Assembly (NCBI GenBank): GCA_001970955.1
Contig: MPUH01000183.1
Span: 24,299 to 88,298, forward strand
Origin: Stentor coeruleus
Taxonomy: Eukaryota; Ciliophora; Heterotrichea; Heterotrichida; Stentoridae
Length of the DNA stretch: 64,000 nt
Reading direction: 5' to 3'
Shown here: one piece after another, positions 47,322 to 57,011 of the stretch
Position numbering within the stretch: position 1 is the stretch's first letter
Layout: every line of letters begins with the position of its first letter
Program-made: the position numbers and the translations under genes
Notes under the pieces: model-generated
What the model was told of the DNA's origin: nothing
Database searches by the model: none
What the model saw: only the letters and a program-made list of their open reading frames with translations

Positions 47322-47809
47322 TTGTTTTTAAGAAAAATGTATCGAACAAGATAAGCCATACAATAAAGGCAAGTGATTTCCAGGCTATTCTGAAAGAGCT
47401 TGATAAAATAAAAGAGCTCAAAGTCAAAAGAAAGGAGATTAATCATTGAGTCCTTCAATGATGATCAAATGGATTTATTGCTGGACGTATGTGAAATGGA
47501 CCAGCAAATAAAAAAGTTTGACTTTTTGACTGAACAGAAGCAGAAGATCATCAAGAAAAGAGATGAGGAGGTAAAGAGGCTAGCGAAACAACAAATTTTT
47601 TTTCAAGAATTAATGTCTTGAGAGAATTTCAGAAAATTTCAAGATTCGGTAGTTATTGTGAGTTGACAGAGGATGTTTTAGAGAACATCCATTTCATATT
47701 CATAGATGGGTACAAGAATAAAAATCTTATGAGAAACTTTAGGATAACTAGTAATGAAAATCCATGTATTGAAGATATTATAGCTACCCTGAATATGACT
47801 TTTATATAG
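47322..47809 (+). pseudogene. Broken coiled-coil gene with two frame shifts
   Basis: Three plus-strand segments continue one another. The first is VFKKNVSNKISHTIKASDFQ through KELDKIKELKVKRKEI. After a one-base shift near 47440 comes IESFNDDQMDLLLDVCEMDQ through KKFDFLTEQKQKIIKKRDEE to QQIFFQELMS. After a second shift at a run of eight T (about 47597) comes NVLREFQKISRFGSYCELTE through ENPCIEDIIATLNMTFI and TAG at 47807-47809. There are no other stops inside the segments. Two single-base errors in the assembly, one at a homopolymer, would make it an intact gene; otherwise it is a young pseudogene. The 5' end is not clear. Confidence 0.55.
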
Positions 47810-48984
47810 ATCAAAGTCATTTACTTTCTTAAGCTTAAAAACTCTAAATTTTTATTAAATCTTATACTATATTATTAAGAAATCTGATAATAGATTTGCT
47901 AAATATAATTATGAATATTAGTCTATCCTCAGCCAATTCTAATAAAGTAAAGTAAGCAATAGAAGATTCTATGAGATTAATGTATGTTAATTTGATATTA
48001 TTGATTTTTGCCAAAGAATTCAATTGTTTTAGAATTTTTAATTTTGTTAAAAGAGTTAGAATTGCTATGAACTGGAGAAATAGGAAAAAATATTGTGACG
48101 ATGCTTATTTTATATAGAAAGAGTAGAGAGATAAAATGTTTAAGATAATTATTTTAGATAATTTTAAGATTAAACAATTAGGTATTATTTTGTTTTTAAT
48201 TTACATATGAGTTATATATATTTTTTTGATTTTTGTTATAAAGAATGTCATTTTAAGGTGATAAAATAATGCAATTATCCTTGTCCTGGTCTTCAATATC
48301 AATTGCTTTGATGATAATTAAAATCCTATATACCCTTCTATTTAATTCAATAACTATGTATTTTCTATATAAAATAAAACAAAGTTCAACAACTATGATT
48401 TCATTATATATACACATTCTAATTAAACACTATATTATTCTAAACCTAATTCCAATAATTTCCCTATAATACAATCATATCTATTACTTTTATAAAAAAA
48501 CTATATTTTATTACCAGCATATAATCTCTCTAAGCACTTTAACTCATTTAAAAAATAATAATAAACCCTCAAAATGATTCCTTAACCTATCATAAGCCTA
48601 AAATCTTATTCATCCCATTTAAAAATCACAAAAAATCCCTCTCACATTCCCACTTAAAAATTCACCCAATATCATCCTCAACCTAAAAACCCTAATCATA
48701 ACTCCCTTTTTCTAACCCAAACCCATCTCTCCTTTTCATCTATCCTCACTTTCTAAATCTTCCACCAAATATTTTTTAATATAAAACCAACAAAATACCT
48801 GCCATAAAAACTCAAAAAAAAAAAACGACAACAACTTCCCTATTCAAATCTAAAACTAAACCTCTCTCCTTATCCCTTTTATAATAAAACACAATCCTAA
48901 AACTAATTCAATAATATCCAACATTCCTTATGTTCAGATTAATACAAAACTTAACCAATCCCTGTTATTTCTAACATCATAATA
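47810..48984. other. Upstream region of the CNG channel gene
   Basis: AT-rich to about 48500; a short open stretch near 48010-48118 (FVKRVRIAMNWRNRKKYCDD) could be a gene relic. From about 48550 to 48970 the plus strand is A/C-rich and G-poor, matching the upstream composition seen elsewhere. No RNA gene. Confidence 0.5.
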
Positions 48985-51078
48985 ATGGAAAATAAATTTC
49001 TTGGAACTTCAATCGGGGTGACTTATGTTTACACTTACGATAAGGACGGCAGTGCCCTAAAAAAACGAATGAAATTCCTCCCTGTAACCATGAGCACAGC
49101 TAAAAACTTAGAACCTGATAAAGATATTTCATATGAAGGAGATAAAACTTTGTTTAGTGGTAAATACCTTATAGCGCCTCAAAATGCTATAAAATTATTA
49201 TGGGACATTATGGTCCTTGCTATAATAGTCCTTCAAGGAGTATATATTCCTTTATTAATAGCATTTGATTTCGAAATCACTTTAGAATTTATATACTTTG
49301 ACTTTTTCGCTACATTAAGTCAGCTTATTGATATACTATTAAGTTTCAATACCGGCTATGTTAAAAAAGGAGCTATTGTTATGAACAGAAATTTTATTGT
49401 CAAACATTATATAAAAAGCTGGTTTTTTGTTGACCTTATCTCAACTTTTCCTTTTGACTGGATCATAAACCAAAGTCCATTTTATCAATATAACTATTCA
49501 TCTAATGATAAACACTACACTAGAGCTCCAAAACTCCTTAGGGTTATAAAATTGACGAAATTCTTCGCTGTTTTTAAACTGCTAAAATTAGCTAAAGTCA
49601 AACTTTATTTGTATAGAATCGAAGATTATTTAAACAATGATTTATTAGGTAAATTCATTACAATATCAAGAGTTTTGATTGTTTTATTTTTTATCGCTCA
49701 CTGGAATGCTTGTGCATGGTATTTTGTAACTTATAATTTCATTGATGAAGAAACTTGGCTTAATAAAATTATATTAGTAGAAAATAGTCAAAGAGAGTTA
49801 TATGTGGATTCAATGTATTGGTCTATTTATACTATGATATCAGTTGGATATGGGGATATTAAACCAATATGTGTTAAAGAAAGGATTATGACAATTTTTA
49901 GTATGGTTATTGCTTCAGGGTTGTTTGGATATTTGATTGGTCAAGCAAGTACAATTATAGAAAAAGAGTCACAGAGAAATGATAAGTATAGAGAATATAA
50001 AAAAAATATCAATTATTTACTTATGAAATATAAAGTGACTAATGACCTTAAGTTTAGGATTAGGAATTATATTGAGTATGCTTTTGATAACCAATGGATG
50101 TGTAAACAGGAAAATGATATACTTGATTGTTTAAGTTTACCGCTTAGAGAAGAAATTTCACATATTGTCAACTGGCCTGCTTTTCAGCATTGTGAGATTT
50201 TTCCTATGCTTTTTCCGAGAAGCATTGTGGAGAGTTTTGCCCAGTTGTTTGAAAAATGCACTTTTTCTCCTTTTGATCATATTATTAAACAGAATGAAAA
50301 GGAGAGGAAAATGTATTTTCTTGTGGATGGGGTTATTGAACTGTATATAAATCAGTCTAAAAGAAAAATATGTTGTTTGGAAAATGCCGGGTATTTTGGA
50401 GAAATTGGATATTTTGCTAATATCCCTCGAACTGCCAACGCAATTTCCATAGGTTTTTCTGTAACCCTAGTCCTCGACTATGAATCTACTTGGAATAGCC
50501 TAGAGAAATTCCCAACAGCCCAAAAAATTTTCGAAGAAGTCGAATTAAAATGCAAAGAAGACCTGTCAATAATAAACCTAAAATGTTGTTTTTGTAACAA
50601 ACTTGGTCATGCCGCTATAAGTTGCTTCGACAAAAATTTCAGTGAAGAAAAACAAGACATAAAAAACACTTGGTTAAAACAGCGAGTGAGGAAGAAAAAA
50701 CGAATTAGCAACAAAAAATACTACAAATCCAATTTTATAAGAAAAGTCAAATCAAATCAAAACATTTTACCAATATACCGTTCACAGCATAGTAAAATTG
50801 GAGATGTTTTCAAAAACCAATCATCATTAAAAACTAAAGCTTATAAATTTCTTACTTTACATGATATCCCAGAAAGTCCTTGTCCTTCAAGTCCTTGCCC
50901 AGAGCTCCAAACAACAAGGGCTGTAAGATTTGAAGACTTTATAAGTGATAGTAACAGCGACATCTCATGTGAAAAACCTGAAAAAAATGATCTGACTGTT
51001 ATAAGTGTAAACCCATCAGATGCAAGTTTAAGTGAAAACAGTCCAATAGACTACCCAGCTAAAAAATCCAATTTTTAA
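48985..51078 (+). CDS. Cyclic-nucleotide-binding K+ channel (CNG/HCN/EAG superfamily) with zinc knuckle
   Basis: A 697-residue six-TM channel. S1-S4 span about 68-215, with an S4 containing spaced basic residues (LLRVIKLTKFFAVFKLLKLA). S5 follows, the pore has the K+ filter ISVGYGDIKP (about 286-295), then S6. After a C-linker lies a cNMP-binding domain (about 410-525) with YFLVDGVIELYI and GYFGEIGYFANIPRTANAIS, in which the phosphate-binding cassette Glu and Arg are present. Unusually, a CX2CX4HX4C zinc knuckle follows at 534-547 (CCFCNKLGHAAISC). The tail is disordered, with the repeat SPCPSSPCPE. It is probably a ciliary or plasma-membrane K+ conductance modulated by cAMP/cGMP. Coding-strand composition flips from G-rich to C-rich near 50410. 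Confidence 0.93.
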   Translation: MENKFLGTSIGVTYVYTYDKDGSALKKRMKFLPVTMSTAKNLEPDKDISYEGDKTLFSGKYLIAPQNAIKLLWDIMVLAIIVLQGVYIPLLIAFDFEITLEFIYFDFFATLSQLIDILLSFNTGYVKKGAIVMNRNFIVKHYIKSWFFVDLISTFPFDWIINQSPFYQYNYSSNDKHYTRAPKLLRVIKLTKFFAVFKLLKLAKVKLYLYRIEDYLNNDLLGKFITISRVLIVLFFIAHWNACAWYFVTYNFIDEETWLNKIILVENSQRELYVDSMYWSIYTMISVGYGDIKPICVKERIMTIFSMVIASGLFGYLIGQASTIIEKESQRNDKYREYKKNINYLLMKYKVTNDLKFRIRNYIEYAFDNQWMCKQENDILDCLSLPLREEISHIVNWPAFQHCEIFPMLFPRSIVESFAQLFEKCTFSPFDHIIKQNEKERKMYFLVDGVIELYINQSKRKICCLENAGYFGEIGYFANIPRTANAISIGFSVTLVLDYESTWNSLEKFPTAQKIFEEVELKCKEDLSIINLKCCFCNKLGHAAISCFDKNFSEEKQDIKNTWLKQRVRKKKRISNKKYYKSNFIRKVKSNQNILPIYRSQHSKIGDVFKNQSSLKTKAYKFLTLHDIPESPCPSSPCPELQTTRAVRFEDFISDSNSDISCEKPEKNDLTVISVNPSDASLSENSPIDYPAKKSNF

Positions 51079-51110
51079 ATGTAATTTACTACTATTTTTA
51101 ACCCAAACTA

Positions 51111-52556
51111 TTAAATTTTGAATATATTTCCGGTGTTTAATGATGATATTCCTTTACCTCTATAAAAAGGTGAATTGAAATAGTTTTGATTTGGTGAGCC
51201 TATAGGGTTTGTTATTGGGTTATGCTTTGTGAAATCTACATCATATGATGCAGGGCTTAGTCTTTGATATTCTTGATTTTGTGAAGACATATTAAAATCA
51301 CGAGTTTCTTGACTTATGTTTCGTCCATGACTTTGAGGAGTTGGTTCTGGGAAACCTGTCATACTTTTATGTGCCCGATTGAAAGTGTTTTGTAATGGAG
51401 ATACTCGTGGGTGTAGACCTGGTACAGCTCTGAATTCGATTTCTTGTTTTTGGTCAATCTTTTTTAGAAGCTCAGAATTTAACACTTTTTCTTTATCGTT
51501 CATAAGTTTTGATGTCATCTTTTGAAGGTCTTTTTCAGCTTTTTGTGCTGCGAGATCTTTGAAGTAGTCTTCTCGAGCTTTAGCTTTTTCGAGTTTAGCT
51601 TTTTCGACTGCGTTTTTGTAGGAGTTTATGTTTTCAGTGACTAGGTTTTTTTCTATGTTGTAGTCGGCTTTGATCATTTCGAATTTTTGGCTTTTTTCGT
51701 TGAGCTGGGTTTTTAGACCTTCAGAAATTTCTCTTCGGTTGTTTAGTTTTTTTTGGAGCTCTTGGAGTTCTTTGTCTTGTTGCTTTTTTTGTGCTTCTTT
51801 CTCCCAGTTGTTGATAACGTCGAAGTTTTGGTATATTCTCATTTGGCTAGCGTTGATTACGGGCTCGTAGACTTTTTTTTTCATTTCGGTTTTTCTTTCG
51901 ATGTTTTCGAAAAGATTTTTATAGTCTTGATCTCTTTTGTTTACTTTCTCTATGTTTAATTGTATTAGTTCTTGATCGATTTTCTTTTCAGTCTCTTTCA
52001 CTTTTACTTCTTCATCTTTAAGTCTATTTCGTCCCAATAAAAAGTTTTGTTCCAAAGAGTTCTTTTCTTGTTTTTGATTGCGTTTAAGATATTCATCATT
52101 TTGTTGCTGAAGTTTAATCCTATTAACAAATTCCTTATCTGATTCTAAAGCTTGGGATTTTTCAGCAAGCCTTTGATTTCTTTTCTGTGAAACATTAGAG
52201 AAGTATTCATTAAACAAAACATTCTGTTGTATTTTTTTATCATTCTTAAGCTTTTCTTGATAACTCTCAAATGCTTTTACGTTCTTTTGCATTACCATGC
52301 TTTCAAGGTCATGAAATTGTTTTTCCTGTTCCTTTTTGGCTTGTTTTTCTTGAAACTGACTCTCGAGTTCTGACTTATAAAGCTGTTTGTTTAGACTTAT
52401 AAGCGATTTCTCTTCTAAATCATGCTTAAGGTTTGCATAGGATNGCTGTTTGTTTAGACTTATAAGCGATTTCTCTTCTAAATCATGCTTAAGGTTTGCA
52501 TAGGATTGCGCTTGTATTACTCCTGCCCATTCATTTGGTATTCTTTGAGAAGCCAT
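51111..52556 (-). CDS. Coiled-coil protein, family not identified
   Basis: 481 residues as assembled, about 460 after collapsing the N-flanked duplication at 52444. A nearly continuous coiled coil from about 30 to 360 is rich in Lys, Glu, Gln and Asn (YKSELESQFQEKQAKKEQEK, KLNNRREISEGLKTQLNEKS). The tail is Pro/Asn/Ser-rich and disordered, with FRAVPGLHPRVSPLQNTFNR and many Asn. The start MASQRIPNEWAGVIQAQSYA is well placed. This type of protein is common in ciliate basal bodies and cortex; that is inference. Its stop is 32 nt from the convergent channel gene. Confidence 0.75.
   Translation of the reverse strand: MASQRIPNEWAGVIQAQSYANLKHDLEEKSLISLNKQXSYANLKHDLEEKSLISLNKQLYKSELESQFQEKQAKKEQEKQFHDLESMVMQKNVKAFESYQEKLKNDKKIQQNVLFNEYFSNVSQKRNQRLAEKSQALESDKEFVNRIKLQQQNDEYLKRNQKQEKNSLEQNFLLGRNRLKDEEVKVKETEKKIDQELIQLNIEKVNKRDQDYKNLFENIERKTEMKKKVYEPVINASQMRIYQNFDVINNWEKEAQKKQQDKELQELQKKLNNRREISEGLKTQLNEKSQKFEMIKADYNIEKNLVTENINSYKNAVEKAKLEKAKAREDYFKDLAAQKAEKDLQKMTSKLMNDKEKVLNSELLKKIDQKQEIEFRAVPGLHPRVSPLQNTFNRAHKSMTGFPEPTPQSHGRNISQETRDFNMSSQNQEYQRLSPASYDVDFTKHNPITNPIGSPNQNYFNSPFYRGKGISSLNTGNIFKI
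52382..52506. repeat. N-flanked direct duplication, offset 63
   Basis: 62 nt before the N at 52444 are repeated exactly after it, in frame within the coiled-coil gene (21 residues counted twice). Confidence 0.92.
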
Positions 52557-52823
52557 AAATAATAATTATCCTCATATTAAATAAAATTTNAAAATCTTGT
52601 ATTTGATATATAAAATGTTTAGATTTAAGGGAATTTTAAACTTATGATTTTATTAGGATAGAAAAAAAATTATCTAATTTTATAAGTCGGTTATCTTAAA
52701 TATAATAAATGTTTAAAATGCAATTCCTGAGGATGGAAATATTGATACTTTGTGTAAAATAAATACTTTGTTAATGCTTAAACAATGGTTTTATAGTAAA
52801 AAACATTATTAGAAATCATAAAT

Positions 52824-53474
52824 ATGAAAACAAGTCGGAAGAAAAAATTATCCATCGAAAAAGTCAAAGAGTTCAACAGTAATGAAAATAGCTTCCTTGT
52901 TGAAACAAGTTTTAATAGTGATATCAACATGAAAATCAGAAATGAAATAGAAAGTAGATATTCTAAATCGAAAATGAATTCTAAATATATTTTTCCAAGA
53001 GTTTTAACACATAAGAAAACTCAAAGTAAGCAATTAATCACAAAAAATAGCTATGATAATATATCTAAACTATTACCTTCGCATAAATTTACGAAATCAA
53101 ATATTGGCCCTATGCTAAGCGATACTAAATTGATAGAGAGAAACAGTTCGAAAAAAATAAAATTGACACTCAAGCTTTCAGGGAATGTAAAAAATGATAG
53201 TAAGAAGGGTCTTCAGAAATTACGTGGGCTTTCTTATAGACAAATCAAAACAGAAAGAAATTATCAATCTAAATCCCCAAAAACTCCTAGAAAATATATA
53301 GAAATTTACTCTAAGAATATGCCTTCGACATGTAAAAAAACTGTGAATACTGATTATTTAAACAAAATCTTTACACCTTTTGGCTCTAATATAAAACTAT
53401 TGAATACAACAGCCTCAATGCGATTGAGGAAAATTTATCATAATACAAAAAATAACTCTGCTATTTTTCTATAA
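52824..53474 (+). CDS. Hypothetical strongly basic protein, 216 residues
   Basis: The ATG follows AATCATAAAT. The protein is Lys/Ser/Asn-rich throughout (MKTSRKKKLSIEKVKEFNSN, ERNSSKKIKLTLKLSGNVKN), with no hydrophobic segment and no domain that I recognise. The motif LRGLSYRQIKTERNYQSKSP in the second half is the least low-complexity part. It could be a nuclear or cytoskeletal protein. Upstream (52557-52823) is AT-rich and contains a lone N at 52590 with no flanking duplication. Confidence 0.6.
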   Translation: MKTSRKKKLSIEKVKEFNSNENSFLVETSFNSDINMKIRNEIESRYSKSKMNSKYIFPRVLTHKKTQSKQLITKNSYDNISKLLPSHKFTKSNIGPMLSDTKLIERNSSKKIKLTLKLSGNVKNDSKKGLQKLRGLSYRQIKTERNYQSKSPKTPRKYIEIYSKNMPSTCKKTVNTDYLNKIFTPFGSNIKLLNTTASMRLRKIYHNTKNNSAIFL

Positions 53475-53576
53475 ACTTTTAATCTAAAATCGCAATGAGT
53501 TATATAACTTCCTCATAATAATTACATAATAGTTTTAATGTTATTATCTTAAAATAGAAAAATATATGAAATTAAT

Positions 53577-53581
53577 AAAAA
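53577..53581 (-). terminator. RNA polymerase III terminator of the tRNA-Ile gene
   Basis: Five T on the minus strand lie one base past the 3' end of the tRNA, the usual Pol III stop. Confidence 0.85.
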
Positions 53582-53582
53582 G

Positions 53583-53656
53583 TGGTCCCACTGAGGATCG
53601 AACTCAGGACCTCTGCGTTATTAGCACAGCGCTCTAACCGGCTGAGCTATGGGACC
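53583..53656 (-). tRNA. tRNA-Ile (anticodon AAT)
   Basis: A complete 74-nt cloverleaf including the discriminator A: acceptor GGTCCCA/TGGGACC, D arm GCTC...GAGC, anticodon stem CTGTG/CGCAG with loop CTAATAA (anticodon AAT), T arm CTGAG/CTCAG with loop TTCGATC. No intron. Internal A box (TAGCTCAGCCGG) and B box (AGTTCGATCC) are present. AAT is read as IAT after deamination, the normal eukaryotic isoleucine isoacceptor. Confidence 0.97.
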
Positions 53657-53995
53657 TCGATATTAATTATCATATTACTTCCCATAAATACTAATTGTAA
53701 ACTTTCTTAGTTTAATGATATTATTTATGGAAATTTTATAATAATTTCCAAATATATTTCCAACTTTAAATATCAAATTTCCTTATATTAGTATGTATAT
53801 ATTAAATATATGAATCTGATGATTTACAAATTTTATACTTAATAGATGAATATAATTTATGATATAATTTTTATAAACTATATATGATTATAGGTATTGT
53901 TGTTATTATTATATTAAATCTTTAATTACCCCATTTTTCAGTGACCTGAAGACCATAGTAACATTGTTTAAACAGCNTAGGTATTGTTGTTATTA
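53657..53995. other. Intergenic, AT-rich, ending in an N-flanked duplication
   Basis: Lies between the tRNA and the 3' end of the TBC gene, and serves as the tRNA 5' flank. Nothing else recognised; the last 105 nt belong to the duplication around the N at 53977. Confidence 0.55.
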
Positions 53996-54063
53996 TTATA
54001 TTAAATCTTTAATTACCCCATTTTTCAGTGACCTGAAGACCATAGTAACATTGTTTAAACAGC
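53891..54063. repeat. N-flanked direct duplication, offset 87
   Basis: 86 nt before the N at 53977 are repeated exactly after it. It covers the last 22 codons, the stop and the 3' flank of the TBC gene. Confidence 0.92.
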
Positions 54064-55699
54064 TTTTTGCTTTTTTACTACTGACAAATGAGTATGATAT
54101 TTTTTCTTTGATACTATGGAAACTGAAAGTTAAAACAGTATTCAAGTCGTGTGAACTTGTAATTTTATGTAAATCCTTAACAAAATACCTATCTATAATA
54201 TGACTATCTCTATCTGTTATCATAATTGTATCAGGACCAATAATCAAATTCAACATATCTTCTTGAACAGTCTTCATTTTTAGATTATATTTCTTGCATT
54301 CAAACACTTTAATTGAACTATTCGTCTTACATTGTTCCCTAAATTCTGATTTAAGCCTTTTCAAAGATTTATTAACATCTTTTTTAGAAATAACTTTTTT
54401 TGATTTGCAACACAATGAGCAAGAAGATGGAATATGATCTTTAATCTCCAAATGATAATGAAGGGCAAATTCATGACATGAACTATATCCACCTTCCACA
54501 ACACTAACATATTGAAATTCCTTTTCCCAAAAACTTTTTAAAATTTTAGTAACAGTATTCTGTGAATTTTGTCCAGAATTATCATGTTTAATATCTTCAC
54601 TTCCAAGTAACGCGAAATGATAAATCCCTTTAATATTTAAAAACTGTAAAGAGAACTGATCTATGCTACGAGGGTCATTTATATCTCCATTAAAAAACTC
54701 AGTATTCGGGAAATACCCTTCTTTCTGTTGTCCTGGACTTCTACAATCAATAATAATAACTGGGTATGAATTTTTACACATCCTACATCCTTTTTGACAA
54801 TTGCATAGCTTAGCTTCAGGGTAAGTCAAATGCATGATTTCTCTAGGTAATATCGACAAACAACTAGTCTTAGATAACGCTTGTGTATAAGAATCAATAC
54901 TTTTCAAGTTAAAAATATCATAATTCTTAAGCTTCGCAGCAATAGAAATAGGTAAAAAACTCTTAATCTGCTGAGTTTTATCCAAAACCTGTTGAAGTTC
55001 TTCATAAGAATTAATAGCAATTTTATTCAACGCCATAGGAATTAACGCATATTCTTGTCCAAGAACACTATCTTGAAATTTATCAATCAAAGATACAGCA
55101 ATAAAACAAGGGAACATATAATCATTTTCTATAATAACACTTTCCCATAGTATATAAAGGTAATTTAACGATGTAACTTTTGTAGCATACATTGTTAGAA
55201 ACCATGATGTTGTATATAACTCAGGGGTAATATCATGATCTTGAAGAAAATTGCTTATTTTAGGTGAATGATATTTAAGTAAAAGGTTCATTATTATAAA
55301 CCATCCTTGAAGTGGACGAAAAGTCTAATTAGTATTTACTTCATCATGAAACATTGTTTTTAGACATGAGTTTATAAACTCTTTAAAACATGTATAAGCG
55401 ATATAATGAGGCATACCATCTCTACATAAAAGTAAGAAAGGAACTAGGATTTCATTCATTCCTTGTTTGTAGCTTACTGATGTTTGTTTACAGTATAAGG
55501 TTAACATGTTTTCGAGTAAATATTTTTCATCTATTGTTATTTCGTCGGATCGTGTTCTGTCGACGTCACATTTTATTACCCGCTGATTTGGCAGGTCGAG
55601 GTCGGTGATTATTGAGAATTCTTCTTGAGGAGGTTTGTAGAGGAGTTTGATTAAGCGCATTTCTTCCCAGTTGTTGTAGGATAGTTGGGATGCAGTCAT
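53996..55699 (-). CDS. TBC1D23: TBC1D23-like protein (TBC plus rhodanese-like domain)
   Basis: Splicing one 15-nt intron (55325-55339) joins two frames into 562 residues. The N-terminal TBC domain (about 1-240) has IKCDVDRTR (IxxDxxR, arginine finger) and SVSYKQGMNEIL (YxQ, glutamine finger), then TFRPLQGWFIIMNLLLKYHS and TTSWFLTMYA. A rhodanese-like domain (about 285-420) contains VIIIDCRSPGQQKEGYFPNT and VSVVEGGYSS, without the usual catalytic Cys loop. This order is diagnostic of TBC1D23, which captures endosome-derived vesicles at trans-Golgi golgins. A basic/hydrophobic C-terminal domain follows. From memory, animal TBC1D23 lacks the catalytic fingers; both look present here. The start MTASQLSYNNWEEMRLIKLL is typical of the TBC N terminus. 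Confidence 0.88.
55325..55339 (-). other. 15-nt intron of the TBC1D23-like gene
   Basis: On the minus strand the sequence is gtaaatactaattag, in phase 0 between ...KTMFHDE and TFRPLQGW. A is at position 10; the last three bases are an in-frame TAG if retained. Confidence 0.96.
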
Positions 55700-56367
55700 T
55701 TTTTTTTTTGTGAGATTATAGTTTGATAAGTGATTTAGATTTAGGGATATGGAAAGTTTTGGGTTTGTTCGAAGATAATGGGTTTTGACAGAAAATAAGT
55801 GAGAGAGGATAGAAATACAGATTTTTATCCAGGTGAGAATTTTTTTGGTTTGGAAAATAGGTTGATTAGTTAATTAGATAGAATATTATATTTTTTTGTT
55901 GAAGTTATTAGCATATTTCAAAAGGTGATTTAGAAATAAATTATAGAATGCTATAGATAAGAAAGTTGGAAATATTCGATATTTTGTGTAGAAGATATAA
56001 TGTTAATTAAAACAACTACATTACGCTAAAGCTATACAATTTAAACAAAAACTTTATTTTTAATCATACAGCAGATTTTAAACCCCACAAAAAATTCTTA
56101 AATCCAAGCACAAAGAAAATCATTTCCCAATATCTTTATATAAAATCTCCAACATGCTTAAAATTCTCCTAGCCATTTAACCCTTAAAAAGTATTTCCTA
56201 AAACCATAAAAATCCTAAACTTCCTATTTTAATCCACTATCATCATCTAAAACCAATAATCTCCACATCTACTAAAATCCTCATCTTCTCTCCACATCTT
56301 CTTCTTTTCCAATAATCCACTTCATATCTAAAACTCCTCCTCTAAATCTTTATCTTTAACCTACTTA
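55700..56367. other. Intergenic, composition flips in the middle
   Basis: 55700-55870 is G-rich on the plus strand (upstream side of the TBC gene), 55880-56040 is A/T, and 56050-56367 is C-rich (downstream side of VPS29). No ORF or RNA gene. Confidence 0.5.
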
Positions 56368-56949
56368 TTAACTAGACTTAGAAAGTGTTCCTTTGACAAC
56401 ACTAACATTGCCATCAACAAGTTCATACAAAAAAGTTGTAGCATCTCTTCCTTGAAGGGCAACAATAAAAAAACTAGGTTTAACATCACTAGTCAAAGGT
56501 GAATAAGCTCCAGTAGCACTTCCAGGATTAACAAAGTGTTTCCCATCATAGCTTTCAACTGAAGAATTATGAGTATGTCCTGATACAAGTAAATCACAAT
56601 CCATCATTCTTTGAATATTGCTTAAAGCTTCCTTATCACCCCAAGGAATAACTTGATGTCCATGTATAAGACCAATTTTCCAATCACCAATTGTAATAAG
56701 TTTCTGCTCAGGTAAAGATATTCCTTCATCAAAATCACCTCTAGCAAAATGAACATTAGCTGCTAAACTTTTAAGCCAATCACTATGCTCTCTATTACCA
56801 ACATTCCCTGTGCATAATATATGTTGGACCTTCCCAGGTACAAGAAGCTCTTTGAATTTATCAGGTAGGTCAACAGATCTTTGAGGAATATGCAAGTCTC
56901 CTATAAGCAGTACAAGCTCACCAAATTGACTCATATTTATATTCGCCAT
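56368..56949 (-). CDS. VPS29: VPS29, retromer/commander subunit
   Basis: A 193-residue protein with the metallophosphoesterase-like fold. Motifs: GDLHIPQRSVDLPDKFKELL (Asp18, His20), HILCTGNVGNRE, ARGDFDE, GLIHGHQVIPWGD, VSGHTHN and NPGSATGAYSPL. All match human VPS29 closely. It acts as a scaffold in retromer and related complexes that recycle cargo from endosomes. Full length plus about ten extra N-terminal residues (MANINMSQFG); a second in-frame Met at position 6 is an alternative start. Confidence 0.97.
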   Translation of the reverse strand: MANINMSQFGELVLLIGDLHIPQRSVDLPDKFKELLVPGKVQHILCTGNVGNREHSDWLKSLAANVHFARGDFDEGISLPEQKLITIGDWKIGLIHGHQVIPWGDKEALSNIQRMMDCDLLVSGHTHNSSVESYDGKHFVNPGSATGAYSPLTSDVKPSFFIVALQGRDATTFLYELVDGNVSVVKGTLSKSS

Positions 56950-57011
56950 AAAACATTTTTCCTTATACTAAAAAGATTTTTATTTATGTTAGGAATATTT
57001 TATTATGAGGC

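Noticed and set aside
48269-48469. A 66-codon plus-strand hydrophobic frame
   Set aside because: AT-rich Ile/Leu/Tyr text in the channel upstream region, no start context and no similarity that I can recognise.
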